Assembly: GCA_020636275.1 (NCBI GenBank)
Contig: JACJYD010000001.1
Coordinates: 62,001-126,000, forward strand
DNA length: 64,000 nt
Source of the DNA: Lewinellaceae bacterium
Lineage (GTDB): Bacteria > Bacteroidota > Bacteroidia > Chitinophagales > Saprospiraceae
Direction of reading: 5' to 3'
A program made the translations under genes and the position numbers. Shown here in pieces: positions 15,426-24,573 of this stretch. Within the stretch, counting starts at the first letter, position 1; every line of letters starts with the position of its first letter. The notes under the pieces were generated by a model. That model was not told where the DNA came from and ran no database searches. It worked only from the letters and a program-made list of their open reading frames with translations.

Positions 15426-18053
15426 CTATTTCTTAAGATTGGGAAAACTCTCAAAGATATCCTTTAGTTCCGGATTCGATTCTGCTGCCTTTATAGCCTC
15501 GATCTTATCGAGGATTGTTTTATCAGCAGCAGCATACGCTTCTTTTTCCCGATCGTCTTTCGTTTGTTTTATCCGGTCATGTAAATGCACGTGCAATTCG
15601 TTCAATGCTCGCATAGCGGCATAGCGTTTCATGATGGAAGCGCTGGAATTCGTAGCCGTTTTCGAAAACAACTCACTAGCCTCCAATAAATTAGATAAAT
15701 CACCCTGTTGAACGAGCTCCAGGTAATTCATAATAAAGTACACTGCGGTATATTGCTCCGTTTTTTCCACCCGCTTCTGGAAAAAATCGAGTTTACTGAT
15801 GTCCTTGGCTTCGAAGTAAATGTCGGCAACTACGTTAAGAATGAAATCACTCTCCTGATTTTCAAGAGACTGCGCCATTTTTAATCCTTTTTCAGGGGAA
15901 AGGGTATAAAGGGCATTCAAAGCGGCGGCAGTGGTGATTAAGGAGTAATCGTTTTCCACGATCTTCTCCAGGGTGTCGGCATAGCGGCCATCTCCCGATT
16001 GGCCCAGGAAAAAACAAGCAGCAGCGCGCACATGCGAATGGGGATCCCCTTTCGCAATGGCTTCCACTTTTGGCAAGGGGATCTCCCCAGTTTCCAGGTT
16101 ATCCATCGCAAACATGCGAATTCCCCAGAATGAATCGTCCAAAGCCGAAATTAATACTTCCGTGGGATGGCCGCTTTTGGCGCCTACCAAGTTCTGTAAG
16201 GCCTCCAACCGATCGCGTACATTGGAAGCCAGGTGGTATTGATTCAAATAATCTTCCGTGGATTTGTTTTCGCTGCGCTCACAAAGCAATACCCGATCCG
16301 GATCAAATAGTACAAGCTGTGGTTTTCCGGGCACCTTGAACCGGAATTCTTTAACCCGTTCGCGCATCCAGTCCTTTTCTTCCAGCGGGGCTTGTCCGGG
16401 CAGGAAGATCTGAACGGTCACCGGAAACTGGAATATGGGCGGCATGCCATCCTGATACTGGGTCTGCTCTACCCGAACGACCACTTCATGGGATTTTTCA
16501 TCGTAATCATATTGAATATCCAGAATGGGGTGTCCCTTCTGGAAATACCATTGATCGAAAAACCAGTTCAGGTCCTGGCCCGAAACTTCTTCCATGGCCT
16601 CCCGGAGTTCATCCGCTTCCACATCGGAGTAAGCGTTTTTGATGAGGTAATGGTGCAGTCCCGCGAAAAAGGCTTCATCACCCAGATAGTTGCGAAGCAT
16701 GTGCAAAACCAGGCCACCTTTATTGTAGCTGTGCTCATCGAACATCGACTCCCGGTCGGAATAATGATAATCGATCAAGGGGTGTGCATTTCCATGGGCG
16801 GCGGAAACATACCCATCGGTTTCGGAGATGAGGTGATAATCTGCATCCTCCTTACCGTGCTTGTGTTCCAGCCAGAGGTATTCGGCGTAATTGGCAAAGC
16901 CTTCATTGAGGGTAATATTGGCCCAGCTTTCGCAAGTGACCAGATCCCCGAACCATTGGTGGAACATTTCGTGGGCCACGATCGTTTCATTGTCCAGCAC
17001 ATCTACGAGCTCGCGGGTTTTCCCATTCATGAATTCGCCAAAAACTACGGCAGTTGTATTTTCCATGGCACCCGACACATAGTCGCGCACCACGATCTGG
17101 GAAAATTTCGGCCACGGATAGGGATAGTCGAGCAAGTTGGAGAAGAACTCAAGCATCTCCGGCGTGTAGGGAAAGATAGCTTTGGCATCTGCTTCGAATT
17201 CGGGTTCCACGTAATACTGCAGCGGAATATTTCTCCAGGTATCCGGCACAACGGCATAATCCCCTACCGCAAGCATCATCAGATAGGGCGCATGAGGTTG
17301 GTCCATTCTCCAATGATCGGTACGGGTGCCGTCGGGGTTATTGGCAGATGAAACCAGCACGCCATTGGACAAGGTCTTAAAATGACCTTCTACGGTAATA
17401 TAGATGTCATCCGTGCAGCGCTCATTGGGCTTATCGATGGTGGGAAACCAGCGGGAATTGTTCTCAGTCTCTCCCTGCGTCCAGATCTGGCGGGGTTTTT
17501 CCGGATCTTCTCCCCGGGGATTGATGAAGAACAATCCTTTATCGGAGGTAATAGCCCAACTACCGCCTTCGGCTTTTGGATAGGCTGTATAATCGATCCG
17601 GACCTCCAGGGTATCCGTTCTTTCATAGGATCGATCCAGTTGGATCGTCAATTGCTCCCCGTCATTTTGGAAGGAAAGGTCTCGTCCATTTTCAAGTTTG
17701 AGTGAATGGACATCAAAATCCTTGGCATCCAGGGTCAGCTGATCAGCGGGATAAAAGTATGGCAGAAGCGTTAGGGTTGCCTCCCCATTTACCGCCTCCT
17801 TCTCCCAATCGAAAGACACGTGCAGTTCGGTATGCAATAAGTCGAATAGCCGGGTGGCGGAAGCCTGATACTCGGGTAATTCATTGGGAATATCCGTTTT
17901 GGGGTCAGTCTCCTTGAAAGCAGGAGCGGTGACCACCATGGTATCGAGCACACGGACTTCATCGGGGATAGTGGAAGAAACTTTTCGGGAAGCGTTGCAG
18001 CTCAGTAATAATATCCCGGCAAGCAAGACCGGAAAAAGGGAATATTTTTTCAT
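15426..18053 (-). CDS. M1-family aminopeptidase lipoprotein
   Basis: This 875-residue zinc peptidase has a lipoprotein signal ending in LLLSC (Cys19). The exopeptidase motif GAMEN is at 328-332, and the zinc site is HEMFH (361-365) with the third ligand Glu384 in NEGFANY. A catalytic Tyr is expected around 445-450 in DEHSYNKGG. The C-terminal 250 residues are helical and HEAT-like (phrases such as DPHSHVRAAACFFLGQSGDG, cited by its VRAAA core). It removes N-terminal residues from peptides and is probably outer-membrane or periplasm-anchored, in a nutritional role. It stands alone, with an intergenic region on each side. Confidence 0.94.
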   Translation of the reverse strand: MKKYSLFPVLLAGILLLSCNASRKVSSTIPDEVRVLDTMVVTAPAFKETDPKTDIPNELPEYQASATRLFDLLHTELHVSFDWEKEAVNGEATLTLLPYFYPADQLTLDAKDFDVHSLKLENGRDLSFQNDGEQLTIQLDRSYERTDTLEVRIDYTAYPKAEGGSWAITSDKGLFFINPRGEDPEKPRQIWTQGETENNSRWFPTIDKPNERCTDDIYITVEGHFKTLSNGVLVSSANNPDGTRTDHWRMDQPHAPYLMMLAVGDYAVVPDTWRNIPLQYYVEPEFEADAKAIFPYTPEMLEFFSNLLDYPYPWPKFSQIVVRDYVSGAMENTTAVVFGEFMNGKTRELVDVLDNETIVAHEMFHQWFGDLVTCESWANITLNEGFANYAEYLWLEHKHGKEDADYHLISETDGYVSAAHGNAHPLIDYHYSDRESMFDEHSYNKGGLVLHMLRNYLGDEAFFAGLHHYLIKNAYSDVEADELREAMEEVSGQDLNWFFDQWYFQKGHPILDIQYDYDEKSHEVVVRVEQTQYQDGMPPIFQFPVTVQIFLPGQAPLEEKDWMRERVKEFRFKVPGKPQLVLFDPDRVLLCERSENKSTEDYLNQYHLASNVRDRLEALQNLVGAKSGHPTEVLISALDDSFWGIRMFAMDNLETGEIPLPKVEAIAKGDPHSHVRAAACFFLGQSGDGRYADTLEKIVENDYSLITTAAALNALYTLSPEKGLKMAQSLENQESDFILNVVADIYFEAKDISKLDFFQKRVEKTEQYTAVYFIMNYLELVQQGDLSNLLEASELFSKTATNSSASIMKRYAAMRALNELHVHLHDRIKQTKDDREKEAYAAADKTILDKIEAIKAAESNPELKDIFESFPNLKK

Positions 18054-18159
18054 TTTACTCGCGTAAAGGATTTCAAGGTATACAACGTCAAAAATGACTT
18101 TTTGTGCCTCAACACCTATAAATTTTCAAAGATGCCGGGCGGGAAAACGGCAAAGTTAG

Positions 18160-18167
18160 TATATTTG
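18160..18167 (+). promoter_or_regulatory. Candidate -7 element for the competence pair
   Basis: TATATTTG matches TAnnTTTG and lies 40 bp before the ATG at 18208. No clear -33 element is seen. Confidence 0.35.
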
Positions 18168-18207
18168 GTCAGGCCACCTGTTAGAAGTAACGCTTCAAAC
18201 AGGAAAA

Positions 18208-19056
18208 ATGAAAAAAAAGAGCGTCTTCTTTTCCTTCTCCCGAAGGGAACGTTTTGGAACCACGCTATTGATCTTCAGCTTTCTTATCTTCTGGTTCCTC
18301 CCCGATTTTCTCCCCGTCTTTTTTCCCGCGCCTCCCCTTCCGGAGCGGCCGGCCTTCCAGCAGTTCGTGCACTTGGAAACGCCTGATTCCGTGGCGCCGG
18401 CTCCCCCGGATACATTGTTTCCATTCAATCCTAATGAGGCCAGTGAAGACCAGTTGATATTATTGGGACTTTCTCAAAAGACAGCGGGGACGATCATTCG
18501 ATACAGGGAAAAAGGAGGAAAGTTTCGAAAAAAGGAAGACCTGGCCAGGATCTACAGCTTGTCCGATGCGGATTATCAGCGACTGGAGCCCTACATCGAT
18601 ATTCCGGTATCTGGATCTAAAGGAGAAAAGCGAGCGTCCCCTTCCCAGCAAAGCCGTAATTTACCCATCGATGTCAATCAGGCAGGCAGCGAAGAATGGC
18701 AAACCCTTAGAGGCATCGGCCCCGGTTATGCCGGCCGCATTCTGAAATTTCGGGATAAATTGGGAGGATTCACTTCGATCGAGCAAATTGGCGAGACGTA
18801 TGGGTTACCCGATTCCGTCTTTCAACAGATCAAACCACTCCTGGTCCTCTCACCAGTTTTCCGGACGATACCGATCAACCGGATTACAGAAGAGGAGTTG
18901 GCCGCACATCCCTATCTCAGCAGGAAACAGGCACATGTGATCCTGTTGTTCCGGGAAAATCACGGCGGTTTTAAAAGCCTGGACGATCTGAAGCCCATCC
19001 GGGTGCTACCTGACTCCACCCTGCAGAAGCTGACCCCCTATCTGACCTTTGAATAA
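18208..19056 (+). CDS. ComEA-like protein with three helix-hairpin-helix repeats
   Basis: This 282-residue protein has one N-terminal membrane segment (about 17-39) and then a Pro-rich linker. It has three HhH DNA-binding repeats: FNPNEASEDQLILLGLSQKTAGTI (about 71-94, anchors NPNEAS and LGLS), IDVNQAGSEEWQTLRGIGPGYAGRI (about 153-177, anchors DVNQAG and RGIGPGYA), and a weaker one at about 225-250. ComEA-type proteins bind incoming DNA outside the inner membrane and pass it to ComEC. The comEC gene starts 6 bp after it, which strongly supports a DNA-uptake role. Confidence 0.85.
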   Translation: MKKKSVFFSFSRRERFGTTLLIFSFLIFWFLPDFLPVFFPAPPLPERPAFQQFVHLETPDSVAPAPPDTLFPFNPNEASEDQLILLGLSQKTAGTIIRYREKGGKFRKKEDLARIYSLSDADYQRLEPYIDIPVSGSKGEKRASPSQQSRNLPIDVNQAGSEEWQTLRGIGPGYAGRILKFRDKLGGFTSIEQIGETYGLPDSVFQQIKPLLVLSPVFRTIPINRITEEELAAHPYLSRKQAHVILLFRENHGGFKSLDDLKPIRVLPDSTLQKLTPYLTFE

Positions 19057-19062
19057 CGAGCT

Positions 19063-21162
19063 ATGGAAAAACGAGCGTCCAGACAGTTCAACTGGAAAGA
19101 GATGCCCATGCTCCGGCTTTTGTTGCCGTTTTTGGCAGGTATCCCGATGGGGGTTCTTTTCCCCGAAGTCCCCTCTTCCATACCCTTCTGGGGAATGGGG
19201 GTGGGAGCCATAGGTAGTTTGATGCTGACCCGTCGGAAGATCCCTTATTCCCTTCGACATGTCTATGCCCTGTGTTGCCTGTTATTCTGGCTTTGCGCGG
19301 GGATGAACCTGAGCAGACAGCATCTGGCATTCGAGTGGGCCGACTATTTTATACACCAAAACCACCCTGGGGAAGAATGGATCGGAAAGGTGATCGAAAC
19401 ATCGGACGGCTCTTTCCAAAAAGCCATCGTCGAAATACAGGAAGCATGGTGTCCGGGAGAAGAAGGACGACGGGTAAAGGGCCGGGCCCTGATCTATCCG
19501 GAAGACCCCCTTGAAACCGGACAAGTCATTCTATTCCAGGCTGAATTCCAACCCATTCCAGCAAAGCGCAATCCAATGGATTTCGACCACCGCCGGTACC
19601 GTTTTTTTCAGAATATTCATCACCAGGCTAATATCCGGAACGGTCAATACCAGGTGATCAGGAAGGAGCCCCTCCATAAACTCGCAGCCTGGCGAAACAA
19701 GCAGATCGCCCTTTGGAAAAAATTGTTAAAGGACCAGGCAGTCTACTCCGTAGCCACGGCGATGGTGCTGGGCTACAAAGAAGACCTGCCCGAGGAAGTC
19801 AGGGCGACCTATGCACAAACGGGCGCTTCGCATGTATTGGCCGTATCCGGACTGCATGTGGGCCTGATCTATTTGTTGCTCACGGGACTATTCCGAAAGG
19901 GAAACCGAAAGATCGTGCATATTGCAAACACCATGGTGTGCCTTACCGGAATATGGGGTTTTGCCCTACTGACAGGTGCAGCACCATCAGTGATCAGGGC
20001 AGCCACAATGTTCAGCTTCATCCTGGTGGGAAAACAGATGCGCCGCCATATATCCATATTCAACTCGATCGCCGCTTCCGCTTTTTTCCTGTTGATCGTC
20101 AACCCATTCTGGCTATTCCATATCGGTTTCCAATTATCCTACCTGGCGGTATTGGGAATTGTCATTTTTCAACCGCTTTGGTACCATTTGTGGATACCAC
20201 CCAACGCTATTCTGGAAAAAATCTGGACGCTGATCACGGTTTCCCTGGCGGCACAGCTGTCCACACTCCCGCTAACCCTTTATTACTTCCATCAATTTCC
20301 GGCCTATTTCTGGTTGTCCGGCCTGATTGTCGTCCCTGCGGCGCCTTTCATTATTGGCCTTGGCATATTGATGGTCCTTTTTCAGTACATCTGGCCGGCG
20401 GCGACCTGGATACCTGCTTTTTTATTGAATAAACTGATCGGAGCCGTCAATTGGATCCTGGTGGAAATCCAACACCTTCCAAAGAGTGTGTGGCAAGACA
20501 TTTACCTGCCCGGAGCGAGCTTGCTGCTTCTCTTTATGGGAATACTTCTGCTGGCCTGGATCTGGGAGTTGCACCGGTGGAGAAACCTGCCGGCATTGTT
20601 GCTGATCCTGAATGCAGCAGTTATCGTGCGTTTCCATGCTGAGGCCACTCGCTATCTCAGGGAAAAAATGGTGGTTTATTATGCATCCCGGGAAACCCTG
20701 GTAGACTACATCAACCGAGGTACGATGATCACATTGAAAAGCGACTCCCTATCAGTCGGAAAAGAGGAGCAGATCGCCGGCGCATTCCGAAAACAGCACC
20801 GGGTAAAAACGCATGAAACCTGGTATATTCGGGAAACAGGGGCGCATGTTAAACTCGGCGATTTCGAGGGACATATCCTTTATCCAGGACGACCCGAGCC
20901 TGTATCGCCAACTGGAACAGGAGCGGATTTCACCCTTTTATGCAATAATCCAGAGGTTTCTATAGAAGAGATCGAGGTGAGAGGTATACTCATTGCCGAT
21001 GCCTCCAATTGGAGAGGAAACATTCACCGCTGGAAGGAGATCAGCCGGCAGAAAGGATGGACTTTTGTGGATATCCGGGAAAAGGGCGCGATCATTCTAT
21101 CGGCTAGGCGGTCGTTTCCTTCGAAGTTACGTTTTCCAGAAAAGAATTCAGGTACTGATTGA
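19063..21162 (+). CDS. ComEC/Rec2-family DNA uptake channel
   Basis: This 699-residue polytopic membrane protein starts with an N-terminal DUF4131-like region with two or three helices. An OB-like extracytoplasmic part follows (about 100-205), including the NPMDFDHRRY signature at 170-179. The competence domain with many helices (about 230-520) contains the family motif AVSGLHVG (260-267). The C-terminal 170 residues lack the HxHxDH motif of the metallo-beta-lactamase domain found in Bacillus ComEC, so this is the shorter form. It carries single-stranded DNA across the inner membrane. Its end overlaps the convergent hydrolase gene by 59 bp. Confidence 0.9.
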   Translation: MEKRASRQFNWKEMPMLRLLLPFLAGIPMGVLFPEVPSSIPFWGMGVGAIGSLMLTRRKIPYSLRHVYALCCLLFWLCAGMNLSRQHLAFEWADYFIHQNHPGEEWIGKVIETSDGSFQKAIVEIQEAWCPGEEGRRVKGRALIYPEDPLETGQVILFQAEFQPIPAKRNPMDFDHRRYRFFQNIHHQANIRNGQYQVIRKEPLHKLAAWRNKQIALWKKLLKDQAVYSVATAMVLGYKEDLPEEVRATYAQTGASHVLAVSGLHVGLIYLLLTGLFRKGNRKIVHIANTMVCLTGIWGFALLTGAAPSVIRAATMFSFILVGKQMRRHISIFNSIAASAFFLLIVNPFWLFHIGFQLSYLAVLGIVIFQPLWYHLWIPPNAILEKIWTLITVSLAAQLSTLPLTLYYFHQFPAYFWLSGLIVVPAAPFIIGLGILMVLFQYIWPAATWIPAFLLNKLIGAVNWILVEIQHLPKSVWQDIYLPGASLLLLFMGILLLAWIWELHRWRNLPALLLILNAAVIVRFHAEATRYLREKMVVYYASRETLVDYINRGTMITLKSDSLSVGKEEQIAGAFRKQHRVKTHETWYIRETGAHVKLGDFEGHILYPGRPEPVSPTGTGADFTLLCNNPEVSIEEIEVRGILIADASNWRGNIHRWKEISRQKGWTFVDIREKGAIILSARRSFPSKLRFPEKNSGTD

Positions 21163-21883
21163 ACAGTTGGGGGTGTTCCATCATCGGAGCGTGGCCACAC
21201 TTATCCACGAAATAGAGCCGGGAATTGGGGATCAACTCTGCAAATTTTTCCGCGACGAAGGGGGGAGTGATATCGTCCTGATTGCCCCATATCAGTAATA
21301 CCGGTACTTTGATAGTATAAAGCCGGTCGCCCACGTTGTGGCGGATCGCCGATTTGGCGGTAGCCAAGACCCGGATGGCCTTGTTTCGGTCATTTACAAT
21401 ATCGAATACTTCATCGACCAATTCCTTGGTCGCCACTTTGGGATCGTAAAAGGTGGACTCCGTCTTGGTTTTTATGAACTGGTAATCCCCTCTTCTAGGA
21501 AACGTGGATCCCATAGCATTTTCAAAGAGCCCGGAACTCCCTGTCAGGATAAGCGAACGCACCATTTTGGGATTCGCCAGTGCGTAGAGCAGAGAAATAT
21601 GCCCGCCCAGGGAATTACCCAGGACATGCACGCTTTTATACTTTTTAAATTTTACAAAATCCTCCACGTGGTCAACCAACCCGGACAAGGACACTTTCCG
21701 GATCGGTAATTCATAAATGGGTAAGATGGGAACGATCACGTTGAATCGTTTTCCAAACTCATCCAGGATGGATTCGAAATTACTGAGGGCCCCAAAAAGC
21801 CCGTGCAGGAGCATAAGATTTTCATTGCCTCCACGAGTCTCAATGTAATTGAACTTCCCCTCGGTTTGGATTTCGTAATTCAT
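21104..21883 (-). CDS. Alpha/beta-fold hydrolase
   Basis: This is a 259-residue serine hydrolase. The nucleophile elbow GNSLGG puts Ser91 as nucleophile. Asp203/Asp204 in GNQDDITPP is the acid and His231 in CGHAPMMEHP is the base. LHGLFGALSNFE (26-37) forms the oxyanion region. There is no signal peptide, so it is cytoplasmic. The fold covers many esterases, C-C hydrolases and lipases, and I cannot assign a substrate. The 3' end overlaps comEC on the opposite strand by 59 bp. Its upstream side faces the DnaA-box cluster. Confidence 0.85.
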   Translation of the reverse strand: MNYEIQTEGKFNYIETRGGNENLMLLHGLFGALSNFESILDEFGKRFNVIVPILPIYELPIRKVSLSGLVDHVEDFVKFKKYKSVHVLGNSLGGHISLLYALANPKMVRSLILTGSSGLFENAMGSTFPRRGDYQFIKTKTESTFYDPKVATKELVDEVFDIVNDRNKAIRVLATAKSAIRHNVGDRLYTIKVPVLLIWGNQDDITPPFVAEKFAELIPNSRLYFVDKCGHAPMMEHPQLFNQYLNSFLENVTSKETTA

Positions 21884-22202
21884 ATAAGCAATTCCTGGTT
21901 TGAATGCTAAAGGTAGTCAAGTGCTTGGACAAAAACAATTGCTAAGACCCAAGTATGGGCCACCTATCTATAAAAACACTTATATCAAGCAGTTAACATG
22001 TTTGTGGAAATACCTGTGAATAATTCAACAATAGTTTTTCAAAAAAGTAAGAAATAAATGTGTTTAAAGGCTTTTCTGCCATTTATCCACATTTACACAT
22101 AGCGTATCAATTTATTCAATTAAAAGCAGTTATATAGGTTATCCACAAAATTTCGGTAGAAAACAAAAAGTTTCAACTCTTTTTCCACAATATTATCCAC
22201 AG
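21884..22202. other. AT-rich DnaA-box cluster (left arm of putative oriC)
   Basis: This gene-free 319-bp stretch contains five sequences matching the DnaA box TTWTNCACA. They are TTATTCACA at 22015-22023 (minus strand), TTATCCACA at 22083-22091, 22139-22147 and 22193-22201, and TTTTCCACA at 22181-22189 (all plus). A near-match ATTTCCACA is at 22004-22012 (minus). The flanks are strongly A/T-rich. Three perfect boxes within 120 bp of non-coding DNA are very unlikely by chance. The first box on the left also lies in the upstream region of the hydrolase gene. Confidence 0.65.
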
Positions 22203-23285
22203 TCAAGCTTTTCTGCCTGAGAACCCTCCCCTATAGGTTAGGTATAGCAGCGCTGCCAGTAACAAAAGCGCCCCTCCCTGGTGAAGCACCCCGTATGTGA
22301 CCGGAACCCTTCCGATGCAAGATATGACCGTCAATACTCCCAGCAGGAACTGAAGGAACAGGGCGGCAAATAGAAGCCAGGCCGCTTTGATGAGTTGAGC
22401 GGAAGGGTTCCATTTGTGTAACTTCAGCAAGAGTGCCAAAATGAGAATCGTCAGCAAATAAGCGAAAGTCCGGTGAGCCACTTGTGCCCATGCCTTCACA
22501 GAGAGGGCCGGTTCGTAATCGATCCAGGAGCCAATGGAAGCCCCATCCCGGGCTGACAGGGCATCCAGCAGGGACTGTCCGTGGATAAAAAAGGGAAAGT
22601 GGGGGTGAACGAGTCCGGCTCGCATACCCGCCATCAGGCCTCCTAAGGCGATCTGAACCAACAGGACCGCCGATAGGCTCCATCCCCACCGGCGGATCCG
22701 CCGGCTGTATTCCTCCGCAGGTGGCCTGCCGTTTGACAGCAACCAGGTCCAAAAGAGCACCCCGAATAAAAAGGTGGCGATCAGGAGGTGAATGATCAGC
22801 TTGTAAGCGCTGACCCAGGTTCGGGTATCGTCATTCAGTCCGCTGGCTACCATGATCCAACCGAACGTAGCTGCCAGGGTCGCCAGGAAAATAACGATTC
22901 CAAGCCGGGCGATCAGCCATTTGGGGATCCATTTCTTGGCCCAGAAGAAGAGGAAAGGAACCAGAAATACCAATCCCATCAGTCTGGCCCACAGACGGTG
23001 TATGTATTCCCAGAAAAAAATGACCTTGAATTCCCCAAGCGTCATATCGGCATGGAGGGTTTCGTACTGCTTGCGGGCAGCCACCTTATACGCCTCAAAG
23101 GCTTTCTGCCACTGGGCCTCGTTCATCGGGGGCAGCGTTCCCTGTATGACAGCCCACTCGGTAATGGAAAGTCCGGAATCGGTCAGGCGGGTCACACCGC
23201 CAATGACGACCTGAAAGAAAACCATAATAACGCCGGCCAGGAGCCAGTAGCGCACAGCCGGTCGGATGGAGGTATGTGTATTCAT
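22203..23285 (-). CDS. ctaA: Heme A synthase (COX15/CtaA)
   Basis: This 360-residue integral membrane protein has about eight helices. The COX15 hallmark GGVTRLTDSGLSITEW lies near residue 30, followed by the extracytoplasmic loop with PPMNEAQW. The heme-ligand histidines are seen in WEYIHRLWAR, KLIIHLLIA, QVAHRTFAY and GVLHQGGAL. It oxidises the C8 methyl of heme O to give heme A for cytochrome oxidase. Heme O synthase and oxidase genes are not adjacent. The gene sits alone between the two gene-free arms with DnaA-like boxes. Confidence 0.93.
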   Translation of the reverse strand: MNTHTSIRPAVRYWLLAGVIMVFFQVVIGGVTRLTDSGLSITEWAVIQGTLPPMNEAQWQKAFEAYKVAARKQYETLHADMTLGEFKVIFFWEYIHRLWARLMGLVFLVPFLFFWAKKWIPKWLIARLGIVIFLATLAATFGWIMVASGLNDDTRTWVSAYKLIIHLLIATFLFGVLFWTWLLSNGRPPAEEYSRRIRRWGWSLSAVLLVQIALGGLMAGMRAGLVHPHFPFFIHGQSLLDALSARDGASIGSWIDYEPALSVKAWAQVAHRTFAYLLTILILALLLKLHKWNPSAQLIKAAWLLFAALFLQFLLGVLTVISCIGRVPVTYGVLHQGGALLLLAALLYLTYRGGFSGRKA

Positions 23286-23817
23286 ATGACTTGCATGATT
23301 GAATGCCTAAAAGTACCCAATCCTGGATTTCCACAGGGTATTCTATTATTAATAATACTCTTTTAAAAATTTAAAAAAATTCACCCCTTATTATCAGGGG
23401 TGTTAATTTGTACAAACTTTTTTTTATCAACTATTGCGAATGGGATTTATGCACCACTTACTATAATTTTACACAGCGTAAATGCCCGGCCTCTATTTCA
23501 GGATCAATTATTTAGCCAATTATCAACGGGCAGTGGAAAAACCTTGCACCGGATCAGCTGGATAATTTTTCCGTTTCTAACATCCCGTGAATCGTTAGTA
23601 TCATGTGTGTAAGCAGTGGAAATATCCACAGAAAGAAAGATGTATTTTGAAATTAACATATTTGACATTCTTACATTCTTAACCATTGTGGAATAACGTA
23701 GACTTATTGACGAGATATCCCCAAAGCGCAGTGGAAAACGATTTTTTATAAAGGATTGATTTTTATAATTTTAGGGTTACAGGTATAAATACCAGTGGAA
23801 ATCTAAAAAGTCAGCGT
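23286..23817. other. AT-rich repeat region (right arm of putative oriC)
   Basis: This is a 532-bp gene-free stretch. CAGTGGAAA(A/T) occurs four times in the same orientation at 23531, 23614, 23729 and 23793 (spacings 83, 115 and 64 bp). One-mismatch DnaA boxes lie at 23327-23335, 23622-23630 and 23687-23695 (minus). An almost pure A/T tract (23341-23381) could serve as an unwinding element. A hairpin, CACCCCT-TATTATC-AGGGGTG, is at 23382-23402. The promoters of ctaA and the SRAP gene must also be here. Confidence 0.5.
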
Positions 23818-24504
23818 ATGTGTGGTCGGTTTTCCCTCGCCGTTTCGGAGAATAAGATCCAGGAGGAGCTCCCATTTGTGGATCCTGGATCGAACCTGCG
23901 TATCAGCTATAATATAGCACCCACGCAACATGCCTATGTCGTTACGGACGATCAGCCGGACCGGCTGCAGTATATAACGTGGGGGCTGGTCCCCTATTGG
24001 TCCGAAGAAGGAAAGAATACAGGTAAGTTGATCAATGCCCGTTCGGAGGGGATCGAGAGCAAGCCTTCTTTCCGCGTACCGATCCGCAAGCGCCGTTGTT
24101 TGGTTTTGGCCGACAGTTTTTACGAATGGCGCACCATCGACCACAAGAAGATCCCCTACCGGATACTCCCCAAAGACGGCTCCTTGCTGGTCATGGCCGG
24201 TATCTGGGACCTTTGGGAAAAAGATGGGTATCCCATAAAGAGTTTTTCCATCATAACGACTACACCCAACCGGGAGATCGGTTCGTTGCACAACCGCATG
24301 CCCGTTATATTGCCAACCAATAGGGACCGGCAAAAATGGCTGGACCTCCTGGAGATCGAGGAGGCGCTCGAGTTTTTACACCCGCCCAAAGACGGGTATT
24401 TCAAGATATACCGGGTATCGGATGATTTGAACAGTCCGCGGAATAACATGCCGGAATTGCATCAGGAGGTACAGGAGAACCTGGACCTGTTTTCGCAGCG
24501 ATAA
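23818..24504 (+). CDS. SOS response-associated peptidase (SRAP; YedK/HMCES type)
   Basis: This 228-residue protein forms a covalent DNA-protein crosslink with abasic sites in single-stranded DNA. The catalytic Cys2 is exposed after Met removal (MCGRF). The other active-site residues are visible: Asn73 in NARSEG, Glu103 in FYEW and His158 in LHNRMP. The WGLVPYW and CLVLADSFYEW signatures are intact, and length is typical. It converges with lpxK, with a likely shared terminator between. Its upstream region is the right arm of the putative origin. Confidence 0.95.
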   Translation: MCGRFSLAVSENKIQEELPFVDPGSNLRISYNIAPTQHAYVVTDDQPDRLQYITWGLVPYWSEEGKNTGKLINARSEGIESKPSFRVPIRKRRCLVLADSFYEWRTIDHKKIPYRILPKDGSLLVMAGIWDLWEKDGYPIKSFSIITTTPNREIGSLHNRMPVILPTNRDRQKWLDLLEIEEALEFLHPPKDGYFKIYRVSDDLNSPRNNMPELHQEVQENLDLFSQR

Positions 24505-24508
24505 GAAT

Positions 24509-24543
24509 AACAGAAAGAGTGGGATTGCCTGTTCTTTCTGTTT
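24509..24543. terminator. Possible shared terminator of the SRAP gene and lpxK
   Basis: The inverted repeat AACAGAAAG / CTTTCTGTT has a 9-bp stem and a 16-nt loop, and T follows. It lies between convergent genes. The loop is long, so support is modest. Confidence 0.4.
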
Positions 24544-24573
24544 ATACTCAAAGAAAAGTGGTTTTCCTTTAGT

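Noticed and set aside
16392..17351. Plus-strand ORF of 319 residues opposite the M1 aminopeptidase
   Set aside because: It is antisense to HEMFH and GAMEN of the true gene and has a composition typical of shadow frames.
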